64,000 bases of DNA, taken from the NCBI RefSeq assembly GCF_003048775.2, contig NZ_CP049272.1:1426001-1490000 (forward strand), read 5' to 3'. The DNA comes from Campylobacter concisus (GTDB lineage Bacteria; Campylobacterota; Campylobacteria; Campylobacterales; Campylobacteraceae). Positions 18,201 through 30,103 of this stretch are shown piece after piece (the stretch's first letter is position 1; every line of letters starts with the position of its first letter). The notes below the pieces were generated by a model. That model worked only from the letters and a program-made list of their open reading frames with translations, searched no databases and had not been told where the DNA came from. The translations under genes and the position numbers were made by a program.

Positions 18201-19026
18201 CCATTTCCTTATAAACAAAGCTAACCCAATCATTAGCCTGTTTTATCTCAACTAGCTCCAAATCCTTAAACGTATCTTTAATCCTATCTTCGTATTTGTT
18301 CAAAATTCCAGACAATACTAGATAGCCGCCTTTTTTTAGCGATTTTTTCAAGTCATTTGAGAGCATAAAAATGACATCAGCAATAATATTTGCTACGACG
18401 ATATCATATTTTTGCTCTAAATTTGCAATAGAACCTGTCCAAATTCTATTAAATTTAACCTCATTTAGCTGGGCATTACTTTGCGAGCTTTGCGTGGCCT
18501 GCTCGTCTGTATCGCAGGCATCGACCTTGCAGCCAAGCTTTGCTAATGCAATACTTAATATCCCACTTCCGCATCCCACATCTAAAGCGGTATCGCCACT
18601 TTTTGCATATTTTTGTAAAAGTTGCAAGCAAGAATTTGTGCTTTCATGGTGCCCTGAGCCAAAGGCTAGAGCTGGGTCGATTATGATATTTGTTACGCCT
18701 CTAAGTGGCTCTTCCCAGCTAGGTCTAATATAAATTTTATCAACCAAAATAGGTTTAACTGCCTTTTTATATTCGCCTAGCCAGTCTTTATTTTCTTTTA
18801 AATTAAGAGAAATTTTTAAATCATTTGAAATTTTACGAACACTAGAGAGTCCTTTTGCATACTCTTCAATACCCCAAGCTATATCTTTTAGATCATACTC
18901 TTCCCTGATGATGATCTCGTGATCTAGCTCTTCAACACAGGTAACTCCAAAAGAGAAAACTAGCTCTAAAATTTCATCATAAAAATTTGATGTTTTTATG
19001 CTTAATTCGTAAAATTTATCTTTCAT
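18193..19026 (-). CDS. prmA: Ribosomal protein L11 methyltransferase
   Basis: PrmA trimethylates lysines and the N terminus of ribosomal protein L11 using S-adenosylmethionine. The 277-residue protein has a small N-terminal substrate domain and a C-terminal Rossmann methyltransferase domain with DPALAFGSGHHEST, DVGCGSGILSIAL (motif I) and NIIADV. The start codon overlaps the cheY stop and its end overlaps the ftsH start, so cheY-prmA-ftsH-psd-pssA form one tight run. Confidence 0.95.
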   Translation of the reverse strand: MKDKFYELSIKTSNFYDEILELVFSFGVTCVEELDHEIIIREEYDLKDIAWGIEEYAKGLSSVRKISNDLKISLNLKENKDWLGEYKKAVKPILVDKIYIRPSWEEPLRGVTNIIIDPALAFGSGHHESTNSCLQLLQKYAKSGDTALDVGCGSGILSIALAKLGCKVDACDTDEQATQSSQSNAQLNEVKFNRIWTGSIANLEQKYDIVVANIIADVIFMLSNDLKKSLKKGGYLVLSGILNKYEDRIKDTFKDLELVEIKQANDWVSFVYKEMDE

Positions 19027-19391
19027 TAACCAAGAACGTCTTCAAGCTTCTCTTTTAAAACTTGTGGCGTAAAAGGTTTAACGATGTAGTTATTAACACC
19101 TGCTTTTAAAGCTGTTATAACTTCGGCTTTTCCGCCCTCTGTTGTTACCATTATGATAGGCATATCAACATACTTTTGCTCTGCTCTTACCTTTTTAACA
19201 AGCTCAAGGCCATTCATCTCAGGCATATTCCAGTCAGTTATAAGAACTTCGATACCTTCATTTTGAGTTAAGATATTCCAAGCCTCAAGACCGTGCTCAG
19301 CCTCAAGAATTTCTTGATGTCCTAACCTTTGTAAAGTATTTTTTATGATTCTTCTCATTGTTGAACTGTCATCTACAACCAAAATCTTCAC
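19026..19391 (-). CDS. cheY: Chemotaxis response regulator CheY
   Basis: CheY carries the phosphoryl signal from CheA to the flagellar switch. The 121-residue protein is a single receiver domain with the acidic pair D7/D8, phospho-acceptor D53 in ITDWNMPEM, T in MVTTEGG and K105 in IVKPF. An AAAAGGA site precedes the ATG. It is the first gene of the run into prmA and ftsH and lies apart from the cheVAW cluster 10 kb away, as is usual in Campylobacter. Confidence 0.97.
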   Translation of the reverse strand: MKILVVDDSSTMRRIIKNTLQRLGHQEILEAEHGLEAWNILTQNEGIEVLITDWNMPEMNGLELVKKVRAEQKYVDMPIIMVTTEGGKAEVITALKAGVNNYIVKPFTPQVLKEKLEDVLG

Positions 19392-19454
19392 ATAATATCC
19401 TTTTAGTAAAAATTGCCCTATTCTAGCTAATTTAAATTTATAAAAGCTTTAACG

Positions 19455-20168
19455 CTATCTAAGTAGTTTAAAGGCCTCTTTTAGGTCAAGCAACCCCTCA
19501 TAGTAGGCTTTCCCAACTATTACGCCACTAATCTCATTTGTAGCTTTTAGCATCAAAATATCATTTATATCACTCACGCCACCACTTGCTATTGTCTCAA
19601 GCTTGCTATTTCTAGCTATTTGCAAGCTAAACTCAACGTTAACTCCGCCAAGCATTCCATCCTTGTTAATATCGGTGCAAATCACAGCCTCCACGCCGAC
19701 ATCTGCAAATTTTCTTGCAAGATCAACTGCTTTTATATTTGAGATCTCACCCCAACCTTGTACGGCCACGTAGCCATCTTTTGCGTCAATGCCGACTACA
19801 ACTCTATAAATTTCAGCCATTTTTGCTGTAAATTCTGGATCATGAAGGGCAACTGAGCCAAGGATCACCCTGCTAACTCCAAGGTCTAAATAGCGTTTTA
19901 TTCGCTCTTCATCTCTTATACCACCACCCACTTGGACGCTTAAATTTGTAGCCTTTGTAATTTTTTCAATTGTTTTAAAATTTATCGTCTCTCCAGCAAA
20001 TGCACCATCCAAATCAACCACATGAAGCCATTTTGCGCCATAATCTTCAAATTTCTTAGCAAGTTCACTTGGCTCGTTGCTATAAATTTTTGCACTTTGC
20101 ATAAGACCTTTGCTTAGCCTAACTGCTTGTCCCTCTTTTAAATCAATCGCTGGAAAAATTTCCATCAT
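19455..20168 (-). CDS. hisA: Phosphoribosylformimino-5-aminoimidazole carboxamide ribotide isomerase
   Basis: HisA isomerises ProFAR to PRFAR in histidine synthesis. The 237-residue TIM-barrel protein has [14 protein letters not shown] with the catalytic aspartate near the N terminus, [35 protein letters not shown] with the second catalytic aspartate and IASGGVSD. It overlaps hisH by four bases. It is the last gene of the long pgl run. The usual partner hisF is not in this window. Confidence 0.96.
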   Translation of the reverse strand: MMEIFPAIDLKEGQAVRLSKGLMQSAKIYSNEPSELAKKFEDYGAKWLHVVDLDGAFAGETINFKTIEKITKATNLSVQVGGGIRDEERIKRYLDLGVSRVILGSVALHDPEFTAKMAEIYRVVVGIDAKDGYVAVQGWGEISNIKAVDLARKFADVGVEAVICTDINKDGMLGGVNVEFSLQIARNSKLETIASGGVSDINDILMLKATNEISGVIVGKAYYEGLLDLKEAFKLLR

Positions 20169-20776
20169 AACCTCGCAAAATTATCTAAAATTTTAAGTCC
20201 AGCTTCATGACTTTTTTCTGGATGAGGCTGAAAGCCAAAGATATTTTCATGCCAAACCGCACTTGTAAATTCATATCCGTAAGTTGTCTTTGCCAGTGCA
20301 AATTTATCATCACAAACCACATGATAGCTGTGTACAAAATATAAATACTCAAGCTCTTTTAGTCCTAAATTTAATGGGCTATTTTGCTTAAATTCCAAAG
20401 CATTCCAGCCAATGTGAGGTATTTTTAATGGCTTATCGAAATTAGTTTCATTAAATTTTACGACCTCGCCAGCTATCAGTCCAAGCCCAGCATGTTCGCC
20501 AAATTCAAAACCTTTTTCAAATAAAAGCTGCATGCCAAGACAAATACCAATAAATGCTTTACCGCTTTTTACTGCTTCTCTTACAGCTTCGTCCATGCCG
20601 TTATTTTTTAGCTTTGTCATCGCCTCACCAAAAGCTCCAACGCCTGGCAAAACGATGTGAGAGTACTCTTTTAAACTATCAGGCTCACTTACTAAAACGC
20701 ACTCATGTCCAAGAAATTTAAAAGCATTTATCACGCTTTTGATATTGCCCGCACCATAATCAATAATAGCGATCAT
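20165..20776 (-). CDS. hisH: Imidazole glycerol phosphate synthase, glutaminase subunit
   Basis: HisH releases ammonia from glutamine for HisF, which makes IGP and AICAR. The 203-residue class I amidotransferase has [10 protein letters not shown] at the start, the nucleophile cysteine in [17 protein letters not shown], and a C-terminal QPHPEKS with the catalytic His and Glu. It overlaps both hisA and pglG by four bases. HisH paralogues also serve glycan amidation pathways, but coupling to hisA favours histidine synthesis here. Confidence 0.92.
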   Translation of the reverse strand: MIAIIDYGAGNIKSVINAFKFLGHECVLVSEPDSLKEYSHIVLPGVGAFGEAMTKLKNNGMDEAVREAVKSGKAFIGICLGMQLLFEKGFEFGEHAGLGLIAGEVVKFNETNFDKPLKIPHIGWNALEFKQNSPLNLGLKELEYLYFVHSYHVVCDDKFALAKTTYGYEFTSAVWHENIFGFQPHPEKSHEAGLKILDNFARL

Positions 20777-21669
20777 CTGTTCTCTTGTCTTTTTACGCTG
20801 AAAAGATAAAAGCTAAGTGCCGCCATCAGCATCGCCACACCGCCTATTAGATAGATAGCATTTATGATATTTTCAGGTGCAGTGATAGCAAATTTAAAGA
20901 CTAGCATGAGCGCCTCGATTGCAAGTGCGATGATAATTGAGCCGATAAATCTCACCATCGTTTTATAAATAACGCTATTTTCCTCGTGATTTTTACCTAA
21001 CACCTCTTCTTCAAATATCGTCTTAACAAGGTCAAAAATGGCGAGGGCTAGCGTTAAAATGATAGTTGATTCAAAAATTTCTTCGACATTTATATGCTCG
21101 ATGCTCTTTGAGATAAAGCTCTTTACACCGTGCCAAAACAAAAATGCGCAGATCATAAAAAGCGATGCACAAAAAAGTGTATAAATAGTCTTTAAAAATC
21201 TACCAAAATGCTCCTCAACAAAGCCGCTATCGACCATATTTAGGATATTTTCTAGGCTTATATCGATGCAGGCGATAAATTTAAGCTCATTTTTTTCATT
21301 ATAGATAGGCACGCTTGCTGTGACGCATAAACCTCCATTTAGGCTTGATGGATATGGATCGCTTAAAACGCATCTTTTCTCACGCACTGCAGTGTAGTAG
21401 TAGGCTTTATTTGCGCGGTTTTCGCCCTTTGGAATTTTATACTTCTCATTTAGGCTGATCGAGTCTTCGATCTGCACGCCATTTTCGTCTAAGATATACA
21501 GTGCGTCAAAATTTTCTATCTCGTGGCTGATCTTATCAAAGCCAGCTTTTATGTTCTCTAAACAAACTCCGGGCAGTCTATTTGGCAAATTTCTACTAAA
21601 TAAATAACAAATATACGCCCTTGCCTTATATCTCGTGTCACTAAATCTCTTAATATCTTTTATAACCAA
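20773..21669 (-). CDS. pglG: PglG-like membrane protein with a PDC/Cache-type sensor domain
   Basis: The 298-residue protein sits directly after pglF, the position and size of PglG in C. jejuni, whose function in glycosylation is not established. The N-terminal half (about 1-150) looks like an extracytoplasmic PDC sensor fold, with the ICYLFSRNLPNRLPG and CVTASVPIYNEKNELKFIACIDIS segments. The C-terminal half holds four hydrophobic helices (about 160-180, 200-218, 235-262 and 270-292). No methyl-accepting, kinase or catalytic domain is visible. It overlaps hisH by four bases. Confidence 0.78.
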   Translation of the reverse strand: MVIKDIKRFSDTRYKARAYICYLFSRNLPNRLPGVCLENIKAGFDKISHEIENFDALYILDENGVQIEDSISLNEKYKIPKGENRANKAYYYTAVREKRCVLSDPYPSSLNGGLCVTASVPIYNEKNELKFIACIDISLENILNMVDSGFVEEHFGRFLKTIYTLFCASLFMICAFLFWHGVKSFISKSIEHINVEEIFESTIILTLALAIFDLVKTIFEEEVLGKNHEENSVIYKTMVRFIGSIIIALAIEALMLVFKFAITAPENIINAIYLIGGVAMLMAALSFYLFSVKRQENR

Positions 21670-21671
21670 AT

Positions 21672-23453
21672 TTAACCTTTTAAATTTAATGCGTGATTGA
21701 ACTCAGGAACGATCTTTTTAAGTGCAGGTGCTACCTCATCATCTTCAAGCTGCAAAAGCTCACTTATCTGCGAGTTTAAAAGCGCTAAATCGTAAGGCTC
21801 TGAATGCGTTACAAAGATCGATTCATATTTTGTTTGCACATCGTCTTTGTTGATAAGTAGCTCTTCATAAAGCTTCTCGCCTGGTCTAAGACCCACAAAT
21901 TCTATGCCCAAATGCTCTTTATTTGAAAGAAGAAGCATCTTTTTAGCAAGATCTACGATCTTAACAGGCTCGCCCATATCAAGTACGAAAAGCTCTCCAC
22001 CTTTTGCGATAGAGGCTGCTTGAAGGACTAGCTGACAAGCTTCTGATGTAAGCATAAAGTATCTTGTGATCTCTGGGTGAGTGACGCTTAGTGGCTTATT
22101 TGCAGCGATCTGCGCTTTAAATTTAGGTATGACAGAGCCGCTTGAGCCAAGGACGTTACCAAAGCGAACGCAAACTATCTCGCATACACCTGCTTCATTT
22201 GAATTTAGTGCGTAAAGCTCGCAAACACGCTTAGTTGTACCCATTATGTTTGTTGGGCGCACAGCCTTGTCTGATGAGATCATGACAAATTTCTTAACGC
22301 CATATTTTTTAGAAATATCGACTGCATTTTTTGTGCCAAGGATGTTGTTTTCAACTGCTGAGCGAGGATTTAGCTCGCAAAGTGGCACGTGCTTATATGC
22401 AGCCGCGTGGATAACGATCTCGGGTTTAAAGTCAGCAAAAACTTCTTCAAAATCCTTTAAATTTGTGATATTTACAAGCTTGCTAATAGTTCTTTTATCT
22501 TTTGTATCTTCGCCTATTTTATAAAGGTTAAACTCGCTGTGCTCGACCATTACAAGCTCACTTACACCAAATTTTAAGCATTGCTTACAAATTTCACTTC
22601 CTATGCTACCGCCAGCTCCAGTGACAAGCACTCTTTTATCTTTTAAGAAATTTGAAATAGCCTCTGGATTTAGGTCTTTTGGCTTTCTAGCAAGTAAGTC
22701 TTCGATTGAGATATCCTTGATCGGCTCATTTTCGATAAGAGAGAAGAGCTTCATATCTCTTATGCCATATCCGCTTAGCTCATCAACTAAGGCTTGAAGC
22801 TCATCTTGATCTAGCGCAAGCGCAATGATAGCGGTCTTTGCATCATAATCTTTTATAAGGCTTGGTATCTCTTTTTTATCTTGCACTAAAAAACCATCAC
22901 AATAAGTACCAACAAGATCACTCCTGCCATCTACCACTCCAACCGCGTAGTAGTCAAGATACCCTTGTTTTAAGCCACGCAAGACGTGAAGCGCTTTTGA
23001 CGTTGCGCCTATAACGATACAAGGCTCACCTTTGTGAGGTTTGTTTGAAAAGTCAAGCACCATGCGTTTTGAAATTCTTAAAAGCCCAACAAGTAAGCAT
23101 GAAATAAGAAGATCAATGAAAATAACGCTTCTTGGATATGGATTTAAAAAATCTTGAATGATAAAAAAAATGATCGTAAATAAAACAGCTGAGCAAACGT
23201 GAGCTAAGAAAATTTTTCTTGCTTCATTTAATCCAAAAAACCTCCACGGCACCTTGTAAATTTTAAACATCCACATAAAAAAGAGCTTAAATACGATCAA
23301 AAATCCAGCCGTTACAAAAAGCCCTTGCACGTAGATATCTGGGATGTCAGCGTTAAATCTTAAAAGATAAGCCGCATATATCGAAAAGATAAATATAAAA
23401 ACATCGCCAAGAAGGAAAAATACGAGCCTTTTTAACTTCGTTGCATGAAACAT
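21672..23453 (-). CDS. pglF: UDP-N-acetylglucosamine 4,6-dehydratase PglF
   Basis: PglF converts UDP-GlcNAc to the 4-keto-6-deoxy sugar, the first step to UDP-diNAc-bacillosamine. The 593-residue protein has four N-terminal membrane segments (about 10-110), a CoA-binding-like nucleotide fold (about 135-250) and a dehydratase domain with [12 protein letters not shown] near 276-287, [18 protein letters not shown] and [12 protein letters not shown]. The size matches C. jejuni PglF. It is followed immediately by pglG and preceded without a gap by pglE. Confidence 0.96.
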   Translation of the reverse strand: MFHATKLKRLVFFLLGDVFIFIFSIYAAYLLRFNADIPDIYVQGLFVTAGFLIVFKLFFMWMFKIYKVPWRFFGLNEARKIFLAHVCSAVLFTIIFFIIQDFLNPYPRSVIFIDLLISCLLVGLLRISKRMVLDFSNKPHKGEPCIVIGATSKALHVLRGLKQGYLDYYAVGVVDGRSDLVGTYCDGFLVQDKKEIPSLIKDYDAKTAIIALALDQDELQALVDELSGYGIRDMKLFSLIENEPIKDISIEDLLARKPKDLNPEAISNFLKDKRVLVTGAGGSIGSEICKQCLKFGVSELVMVEHSEFNLYKIGEDTKDKRTISKLVNITNLKDFEEVFADFKPEIVIHAAAYKHVPLCELNPRSAVENNILGTKNAVDISKKYGVKKFVMISSDKAVRPTNIMGTTKRVCELYALNSNEAGVCEIVCVRFGNVLGSSGSVIPKFKAQIAANKPLSVTHPEITRYFMLTSEACQLVLQAASIAKGGELFVLDMGEPVKIVDLAKKMLLLSNKEHLGIEFVGLRPGEKLYEELLINKDDVQTKYESIFVTHSEPYDLALLNSQISELLQLEDDEVAPALKKIVPEFNHALNLKG

Positions 23454-24581
<1,128 letters not shown>

Positions 24582-24593
24582 TTATTTTTAAAT

Positions 24594-25184
24594 TTATATC
24601 TTAGCGCGCTCGCATGCAGGTACGCCGTAAGCCTTTATGCCATCTTTTATATCTCTTACAACCACACTTCCAGCGCCGATGATGCAATTTTTGCCAATAC
24701 TTATGCCTTGAATGATGCTTGAGCCGATACCTATGTGCGTAAATTCGCCCACGCTAACATTTCCAGCAAGGGCTGCATTTGGGCTGATGTGAGCAAATTT
24801 GCCTATCACGCACTCATGCTCTATCACCGCACCAGAGTTTATGATAGCGCCCTCTTTTATACGAGCTTTTGCGTTTATAACGGCATTTGGCATGACAACT
24901 ACGCCTTTTTCTATCACAGCACTTTCGCTCACAACCGCGCTTTTATGGATCAAATTTACTATCTCAAAGCCAGTAGCCTCCACCTTTTGGCTGATCTTTT
25001 GCCTAGTTTTATTATCACCTATGGATATTATGATGTCGGCTTTTTCAAGCTCTGGGCTAAATTTACACTCGCTAGCATCATCTAAAAAAACTATCTCATC
25101 ATAGCCTCTATTTCTAGCGATGTCAGCAACCACAAGGCCATGCCCACTCGCTCCGTATATGTAAATTTTCTTAGTTTTTGCCAT
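24594..25184 (-). CDS. pglD: UDP-amino sugar N-acetyltransferase PglD
   Basis: PglD acetylates the 4-amino sugar to complete UDP-diNAc-bacillosamine. The 196-residue protein has an N-terminal Rossmann-like part with [16 protein letters not shown] and a C-terminal left-handed beta helix of hexapeptide repeats, including the catalytic histidine region [17 protein letters not shown] chose the ATG at 25184, which has a GGAGA site and starts [11 protein letters not shown], over an upstream start whose extra residues are an Arg-rich artefact. It overlaps pglC by 14 bases. Confidence 0.94.
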   Translation of the reverse strand: MAKTKKIYIYGASGHGLVVADIARNRGYDEIVFLDDASECKFSPELEKADIIISIGDNKTRQKISQKVEATGFEIVNLIHKSAVVSESAVIEKGVVVMPNAVINAKARIKEGAIINSGAVIEHECVIGKFAHISPNAALAGNVSVGEFTHIGIGSSIIQGISIGKNCIIGAGSVVVRDIKDGIKAYGVPACERAKI

Positions 25185-25776
25185 TAAATTTCTCCGTCGT
25201 CGCCTGCCCCTCTTTGCTGACACCACTTCGTTTTAGCACCTTTTCTATGGTCTGCAAAGCGATCTTTACATCAAGCATAAAGCTTAAATTTTTAGCGTAA
25301 TAGACGTCATATTCAAATTTTTTCTCCCAGCTTATGGCATTTCTGCCATTTACCTGTGCTAGGCCCGTGATACCAGGGCGCACGTCGTGGCGGTGCTTTT
25401 GCGTTTCGTTGTAGATGGGTAGGTACTCGACCAAAAGCGGCCTTGGTCCGATGAAACTCATATCGCCTTTTAGCACGTTAAAGAGCTGTGGTAGCTCATC
25501 AAGGCTAAGAGAGCGGATCAGTTTGCCAAATTTACCAAGGCGCTGCTCATCTGGCAAGAGCTCGCCATTTGCGTCACGCTCGTCGCTCATCGTTTTAAAT
25601 TTATAAATTTTAAAAATTTTCTCATTTAGACCCGGTCTTGCCTGCGTAAAAATTACGTCACGGCTCACCTTAAAATAGATAAAAATCGCCGTTGCTATAA
25701 TGATAGGCGACGTTAAAATGAGCAAAAACAAAGCCCCCAAAATATCAATCACCCTCTTTAAAAAATTTCTATACAT
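25171..25776 (-). CDS. pglC: Undecaprenyl phosphate N,N'-diacetylbacillosamine 1-phosphate transferase PglC
   Basis: PglC transfers phospho-diNAc-bacillosamine to undecaprenyl phosphate, the first membrane step of N-glycan assembly. The 201-residue monotopic enzyme has one N-terminal re-entrant hydrophobic segment (about 10-32), the [15 protein letters not shown] motif with its catalytic Asp-Glu pair, and SFIGPRPLL. It overlaps pglA by eight bases and pglD by 14 bases. Confidence 0.96.
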   Translation of the reverse strand: MYRNFLKRVIDILGALFLLILTSPIIIATAIFIYFKVSRDVIFTQARPGLNEKIFKIYKFKTMSDERDANGELLPDEQRLGKFGKLIRSLSLDELPQLFNVLKGDMSFIGPRPLLVEYLPIYNETQKHRHDVRPGITGLAQVNGRNAISWEKKFEYDVYYAKNLSFMLDVKIALQTIEKVLKRSGVSKEGQATTEKFNGKN

Positions 25777-26884
25777 CTATAAATTTCCTATAAATTTCTA
25801 TATATCTTTTCGCGATTTGCTTCTCGTCAAACTCGCTAACCGCCCAGTTTCTGCCGTTTTGCCCAAGTCTAGCACAAAGTGCTTCGTCATCAAGCAAAAT
25901 TTTTATCTTTCCAGCAAGATCATTTGCGTCTTTTACCTTGCATAAAAGTCCGTTGTAGCCGTCCTTTACAGCTTCATTGCAGCCTGTCACGTCACTTGCA
26001 ACGACTGCTTTAGCCATGCTCATCGCCTCTAAAACCGTTCTTGGAAAGCCCTCTTTATAGCTAGGAAGTGCTAGCAAATAAGAAGCCTTTAAAAGCTGCG
26101 GTATGTCGTTTCTAGCGCCAAGATATCGCACCTTGCCACCTTTTAAAAAGCTCTCGTCAGCAGTTGATTTATTACCAGCAAAGCCCTCGCCCACAAAGAC
26201 AAATTCGCAGTTTTTGTAGCCATTTAAAATTTCAGCTGCCTCGTAAAATTCACGAACGCCCTTGTGCCACATGGCTCTTGCGATCATTAAAATTACCTTT
26301 TTATCACCCAGGTCAGCTGCCTGCGTGATAGCTGGATCAAATTTAGCAGTATCCACGCCGACACTTTTTATGCGATACACTTTGCTTTTATCTATCAAAT
26401 TTTTTGAGATCAGATAGTCTGGATCTGCGTCATTTACGAAGATGCAAGCATCAGCCTTTGCAAAAGAGAGCTTATAAAGGCTCTCCATGACAAAACGCAC
26501 AGCCTTTGTCTTAATATCATCATCGATATAAAAGCTACCAAGGCCTTCAACCAAATTTATCACGTGCTTTATGCCAGCGTTTTTAGCAACAAACGTGCCA
26601 AAGACATTTGACTTGTGAGCGCCAGTTTGCAGCAGGTCTAAATTTAGCTCACCTAAAATTTGAGATAGTTTTTTTGAGTTATTTATCACGGTTAGTGGAT
26701 TTAGACTAGCCTTATCAAGCTCGTAGGTGACAGCATGAAAGCTTTTAGCAAGCTCATTAGTGAAATTTCCTTTTGGAGCGATAGCAAAAACCTCATGCCC
26801 CATATCTTTTAAAGCCTGCATGATAGGGCGTCTAAAAAAGTGTATGCTCATATCAGCGTGGCTTAAAAATCCTATCCTTGCCAT
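25769..26884 (-). CDS. pglA: N-glycan glycosyltransferase PglA
   Basis: PglA is a GT4 enzyme that adds the first HexNAc (GalNAc in C. jejuni) to lipid-linked bacillosamine. The 371-residue protein shows the N-terminal [20 protein letters not shown] region, [16 protein letters not shown]-type donor-domain entry, and the [21 protein letters not shown] donor-binding stretch with the E-x7-E pattern. It lies next to pglC and two bases from pglB, as in C. jejuni. The actual sugar added in this species is not known from sequence. Confidence 0.93.
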   Translation of the reverse strand: MARIGFLSHADMSIHFFRRPIMQALKDMGHEVFAIAPKGNFTNELAKSFHAVTYELDKASLNPLTVINNSKKLSQILGELNLDLLQTGAHKSNVFGTFVAKNAGIKHVINLVEGLGSFYIDDDIKTKAVRFVMESLYKLSFAKADACIFVNDADPDYLISKNLIDKSKVYRIKSVGVDTAKFDPAITQAADLGDKKVILMIARAMWHKGVREFYEAAEILNGYKNCEFVFVGEGFAGNKSTADESFLKGGKVRYLGARNDIPQLLKASYLLALPSYKEGFPRTVLEAMSMAKAVVASDVTGCNEAVKDGYNGLLCKVKDANDLAGKIKILLDDEALCARLGQNGRNWAVSEFDEKQIAKRYIEIYRKFIDV

Positions 26885-26886
26885 CT

Positions 26887-28986
26887 CTACCTCTTTAGCC
26901 TATAAACTTTTGCCGCCCCATCAAGTATGACTGGCTCAAAGACCTTTGGATCGTATCTTTCAAGCACGAAAAGCTGGATGTAGGCGCTATTTAAAATGCT
27001 CTCATCAAGAATGATGAATCTACCATAATCCCTCATAAAAATGACAGAAATATTTGAGCTTTCGTTATTTTTATACTCTTTGACATTTAGCTTGCCAGCC
27101 TCGTTATAATCAGTCTCTATGAAAGATTTAAGAGGCAAGATGTTGCCATCATAGATTAAATTTGTGACATCGCTTGTGAGCGTAAAACCACCATTTAGTC
27201 TAATGCCATTTTCATTTTGAGAGATCGCTCTTGTGACGATAAAAAGGCCGTTGTTTAAATTTTTACCGCTTTTTAGATCGATCTTGCTAAATTGCAAAAT
27301 GGTCGGAAAAATACCAAGCATCCTATCTGGAAGATAGTAATAAATATCCCTTGTCTTTGCTGGCAAGCTAAAATTTGCCTCTTTTATATCGCTAAAAAAC
27401 TGATCGATGCTTGCATTTCTCTCTTTTAAAATTTGAGCCAAATTGCCATTAAATCGCTCTTTAAAATTTCTCTCAGTGTATTCTACATCAAGCCTTGCCA
27501 TATTTGCCGAGCTCATCTCGTCGCTTCCAAGCGCAAAACTCACAGCAAAATTTTCACGTCCAAGGTGCTTTCCACCGTCAATGAGCGCCTTAACATCGCT
27601 GTAATATCTAATCGGATATCCATAGTCCCACCACGCAACCACGTAATCCTCGCGTCCTGCGATGCCTTTTAGCTTATTTAAAATTTCAACCTCTTTGTGC
27701 ACAAAAACTGGCTCAGCTTTGTAACCATAGATATGAATGAGCGCTGGAGTAAGAGCAAGCACGGTTACAAAGGCTCTCGCAAGATTTAGCACCGCTCCTT
27801 TTAGCTTTAAATTTGAAAGTATAAACTCCACCAAATAGCCAAATCCAAGTGCCATGATAGGCACAGCATAAATAGTAAATCTAAGGCCGCTTTTAAAGGC
27901 TAAAAAACCAAGAGCTAGCATGCCAAGTGAAACAGCAAATGAGCGGTATTTAAAGCAAAAAAGAGCAACGCCAGCAAGCGAGATCAAAAATGTGATGACA
28001 TTTGCGCTGATCCTCTCGCAAAATAGCGTAAAATCAACGATGCTTGACTCTTGGATGGTTTGATTGACATTAAAAAAGTGAAAACTCATGCCGCCAACTT
28101 CAGGTGCATCTCTAAAGACGTAAAATTTAAGCTGAAAAATAATAGGATTTAGTCCGCCACGAATGACAAAGACGATAAATATAACTGCCAAAATGCCAAG
28201 AGCAAATTTTAAATTCATCATCTCTTTTTTAAATAAGCAAAGCAGATAAATAGCTATAATAGCGATAAATTTAAGCGTTAGATCAAGATTTGAAATGGCA
28301 AGTAAAAGCAGCAAAATTTCAAGGTAAAAAAGTGGATTTTTCCTATCAAAAACGAGCGTGTAAAGTAAAAATAGCCCAGTTAAAATGCTAATAAGCGAAA
28401 ATGCGCTCGCATACCACCACATATAAATAAGCACGCTTAAAGGTGCGATTATTAGGCTCTTTGCGTCCTTTTTCTCAAGTACTCTAATAAGTCCCCAGAC
28501 AACAAAGACGCTAAGTGGGATGATGAGCATATCAGTGTCGTAGTAGCCTGCCATAGTGCGGTTGTAGTAGCTATTTGCGACCACTGCAAGAAGTGCGGCG
28601 ATAAAGCCAGCAAATTTTAGCTTATACTCATTTGCGATTAAGATAACCGGCACAGCCACAAGCGATGAGAAAAATACGCTCATATAAATCATCACCGTCT
28701 CAAGCTTAACGCCCAGAAATTTCACGATCCAGTAAGTAAGCGTCGAGAGCGGATAGCCGTAGTAGCTAAGGTCATTTTCTTGGTGAAAGCCAGCCAGCAT
28801 GTCCCTTGCGCCCTCGGCAAATGCGTAGCCGTCGTTTGTGCTGATCATTAGCTCGTTGTTCCAGAAAAAGACTGGATACTCACTCGCCCAAAAGACCCAG
28901 TAAAGCCTGCAAACCATGCCAAAGAGGACTGCGACAAATATCATCAAGTATAAAGAGTAATTTTTAAAAAATAAATTTCTATTCAT
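26887..28986 (-). CDS. pglB: Oligosaccharyltransferase PglB (first copy)
   Basis: PglB transfers the assembled glycan en bloc to asparagine in D/E-x-N-x-S/T sites in the periplasm. The 699-residue protein has about 13 N-terminal membrane segments and a C-terminal periplasmic domain. Visible catalytic elements are D52 in TNDGYAFAEGA, GYYDTDML, TIQESS as the likely external-loop glutamate motif, and the sequon-binding WWDYG at 452-456. It sits between pglA and pglJ, the C. jejuni position, so I take it as the orthologous copy. Confidence 0.95.
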   Translation of the reverse strand: MNRNLFFKNYSLYLMIFVAVLFGMVCRLYWVFWASEYPVFFWNNELMISTNDGYAFAEGARDMLAGFHQENDLSYYGYPLSTLTYWIVKFLGVKLETVMIYMSVFFSSLVAVPVILIANEYKLKFAGFIAALLAVVANSYYNRTMAGYYDTDMLIIPLSVFVVWGLIRVLEKKDAKSLIIAPLSVLIYMWWYASAFSLISILTGLFLLYTLVFDRKNPLFYLEILLLLLAISNLDLTLKFIAIIAIYLLCLFKKEMMNLKFALGILAVIFIVFVIRGGLNPIIFQLKFYVFRDAPEVGGMSFHFFNVNQTIQESSIVDFTLFCERISANVITFLISLAGVALFCFKYRSFAVSLGMLALGFLAFKSGLRFTIYAVPIMALGFGYLVEFILSNLKLKGAVLNLARAFVTVLALTPALIHIYGYKAEPVFVHKEVEILNKLKGIAGREDYVVAWWDYGYPIRYYSDVKALIDGGKHLGRENFAVSFALGSDEMSSANMARLDVEYTERNFKERFNGNLAQILKERNASIDQFFSDIKEANFSLPAKTRDIYYYLPDRMLGIFPTILQFSKIDLKSGKNLNNGLFIVTRAISQNENGIRLNGGFTLTSDVTNLIYDGNILPLKSFIETDYNEAGKLNVKEYKNNESSNISVIFMRDYGRFIILDESILNSAYIQLFVLERYDPKVFEPVILDGAAKVYRLKR

Positions 28987-30103
28987 TAGGATTTTCCAAA
29001 AAATTTATAAGCTTGCTCGCTATATTTTCACTATCAAAAAATTTAGCCCGATTATACGCAACCTTTTCAAAATTTTGCCTTATTTCAGGCGCATTAAGCA
29101 CCTTTATCATCGCCTCTTTCATCGCATTTTCATCATCAACAGGCACCAAAATGCCAAACTCGCTCTCGCCCAAAAGCTCCTTTGCACCACTCTTATGCTC
29201 GGTCGAAATAATTGTTTTTTCGCATGCTAGTGCTTCAAGCAGGACATTTGAAAAGCCCTCAAAACGCGATGCACAAAGCAAGCAAGAGGCGTTTTTTATA
29301 TGCCTAAATGGGTTTTTATCAGTGCCAAGAAGCTTTACTCGATCACTAACGCCAAATTTATCTATCAAATTTTGTAGCTCATCTTTTAAAGGCCCTTTGC
29401 CAAGGATGCCAAGCGTGGCGCGAGGGTCGTTGATAGAAGCTATTATTTTTATTAGCATGGCTTGATTTTTACCGCTATCAAGGCGGCCTATGTTTATGAA
29501 AAATGGCTTAAAGTCGCTCTCAAGTGGCTCATCTTTTAGCAAATTTATAGTTTTTAGATCAAGAGCGTTATAAAGCACCTTTGTTTTTGCCTCACTCATG
29601 CCAAAATTTCGCACCAGATCCTCTTTATTGCCAGCTGCATTTGCAAGGATTAGATCAGCCTTTTTATAAAGATGAGTGAGTAAAAATTTATTAACCCTGC
29701 CGCTTAGATCGTTTTTATATAGGATCGACGGACAGCTTCGCTCACTGATAACTAACCTAGCCTTTAGCCCTAAAATCCTAGCAACCCCAGCAATATAACA
29801 AGGGCGGTTCATCAGCACAAACTGCGTGTCGATGTTTAAGCTTTGACAAAGATTTTTATACTTAAAGGCAAGCATTGGCATCGCTAAAAAGAGCCTTGCG
29901 AGCTTCTTTAGTCCGCTCTCGTAAGGATCGCTATTTTCTATAAAGTGGATCTGCACCTCGCTTGGGATCTCGTAGGCGATGACCTTACTCATTAAGATGA
30001 GATGAACTTCATAGCGTTTAACCAAAAATGGCAGTAAATTTGCCACATTTCGCTCAGCTCCACCAGGCCCCATCGAGTATAAAAAAACGGCTAATTTTTT
30101 CAC
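28979..30103 (-). CDS. pglJ: N-glycan glycosyltransferase PglJ
   Basis: This GT4 enzyme is expected to add the second HexNAc to the lipid-linked glycan. The 374-residue protein starts LAVFLYSMGPGGAERNVANL and has FINIGRLDSGKNQAMLIK and RFEGFSNVLLEALACEK in the donor domain. Its N-terminal pattern, including MSKVIAYEIPSEVQIHF and FVLMNRPCYIA, closely resembles C. jejuni PglJ as I remember it, and the gene follows pglB as there. It overlaps pglB by eight bases. Confidence 0.85.
   Translation of the reverse strand: MKKLAVFLYSMGPGGAERNVANLLPFLVKRYEVHLILMSKVIAYEIPSEVQIHFIENSDPYESGLKKLARLFLAMPMLAFKYKNLCQSLNIDTQFVLMNRPCYIAGVARILGLKARLVISERSCPSILYKNDLSGRVNKFLLTHLYKKADLILANAAGNKEDLVRNFGMSEAKTKVLYNALDLKTINLLKDEPLESDFKPFFINIGRLDSGKNQAMLIKIIASINDPRATLGILGKGPLKDELQNLIDKFGVSDRVKLLGTDKNPFRHIKNASCLLCASRFEGFSNVLLEALACEKTIISTEHKSGAKELLGESEFGILVPVDDENAMKEAMIKVLNAPEIRQNFEKVAYNRAKFFDSENIASKLINFLENPNE

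Noticed and set aside
20165-20776. HisH as a glycan-modifying amidotransferase of the PtmG/WbpH kind, because of its place in the pgl run
   Set aside because: It overlaps hisA directly, and no WbpG-type partner is present, so histidine synthesis is simpler.
24735-25104. Overlapping plus-strand open frames inside pglD
   Set aside because: They mirror the hexapeptide repeat codons of pglD and show no known motif.
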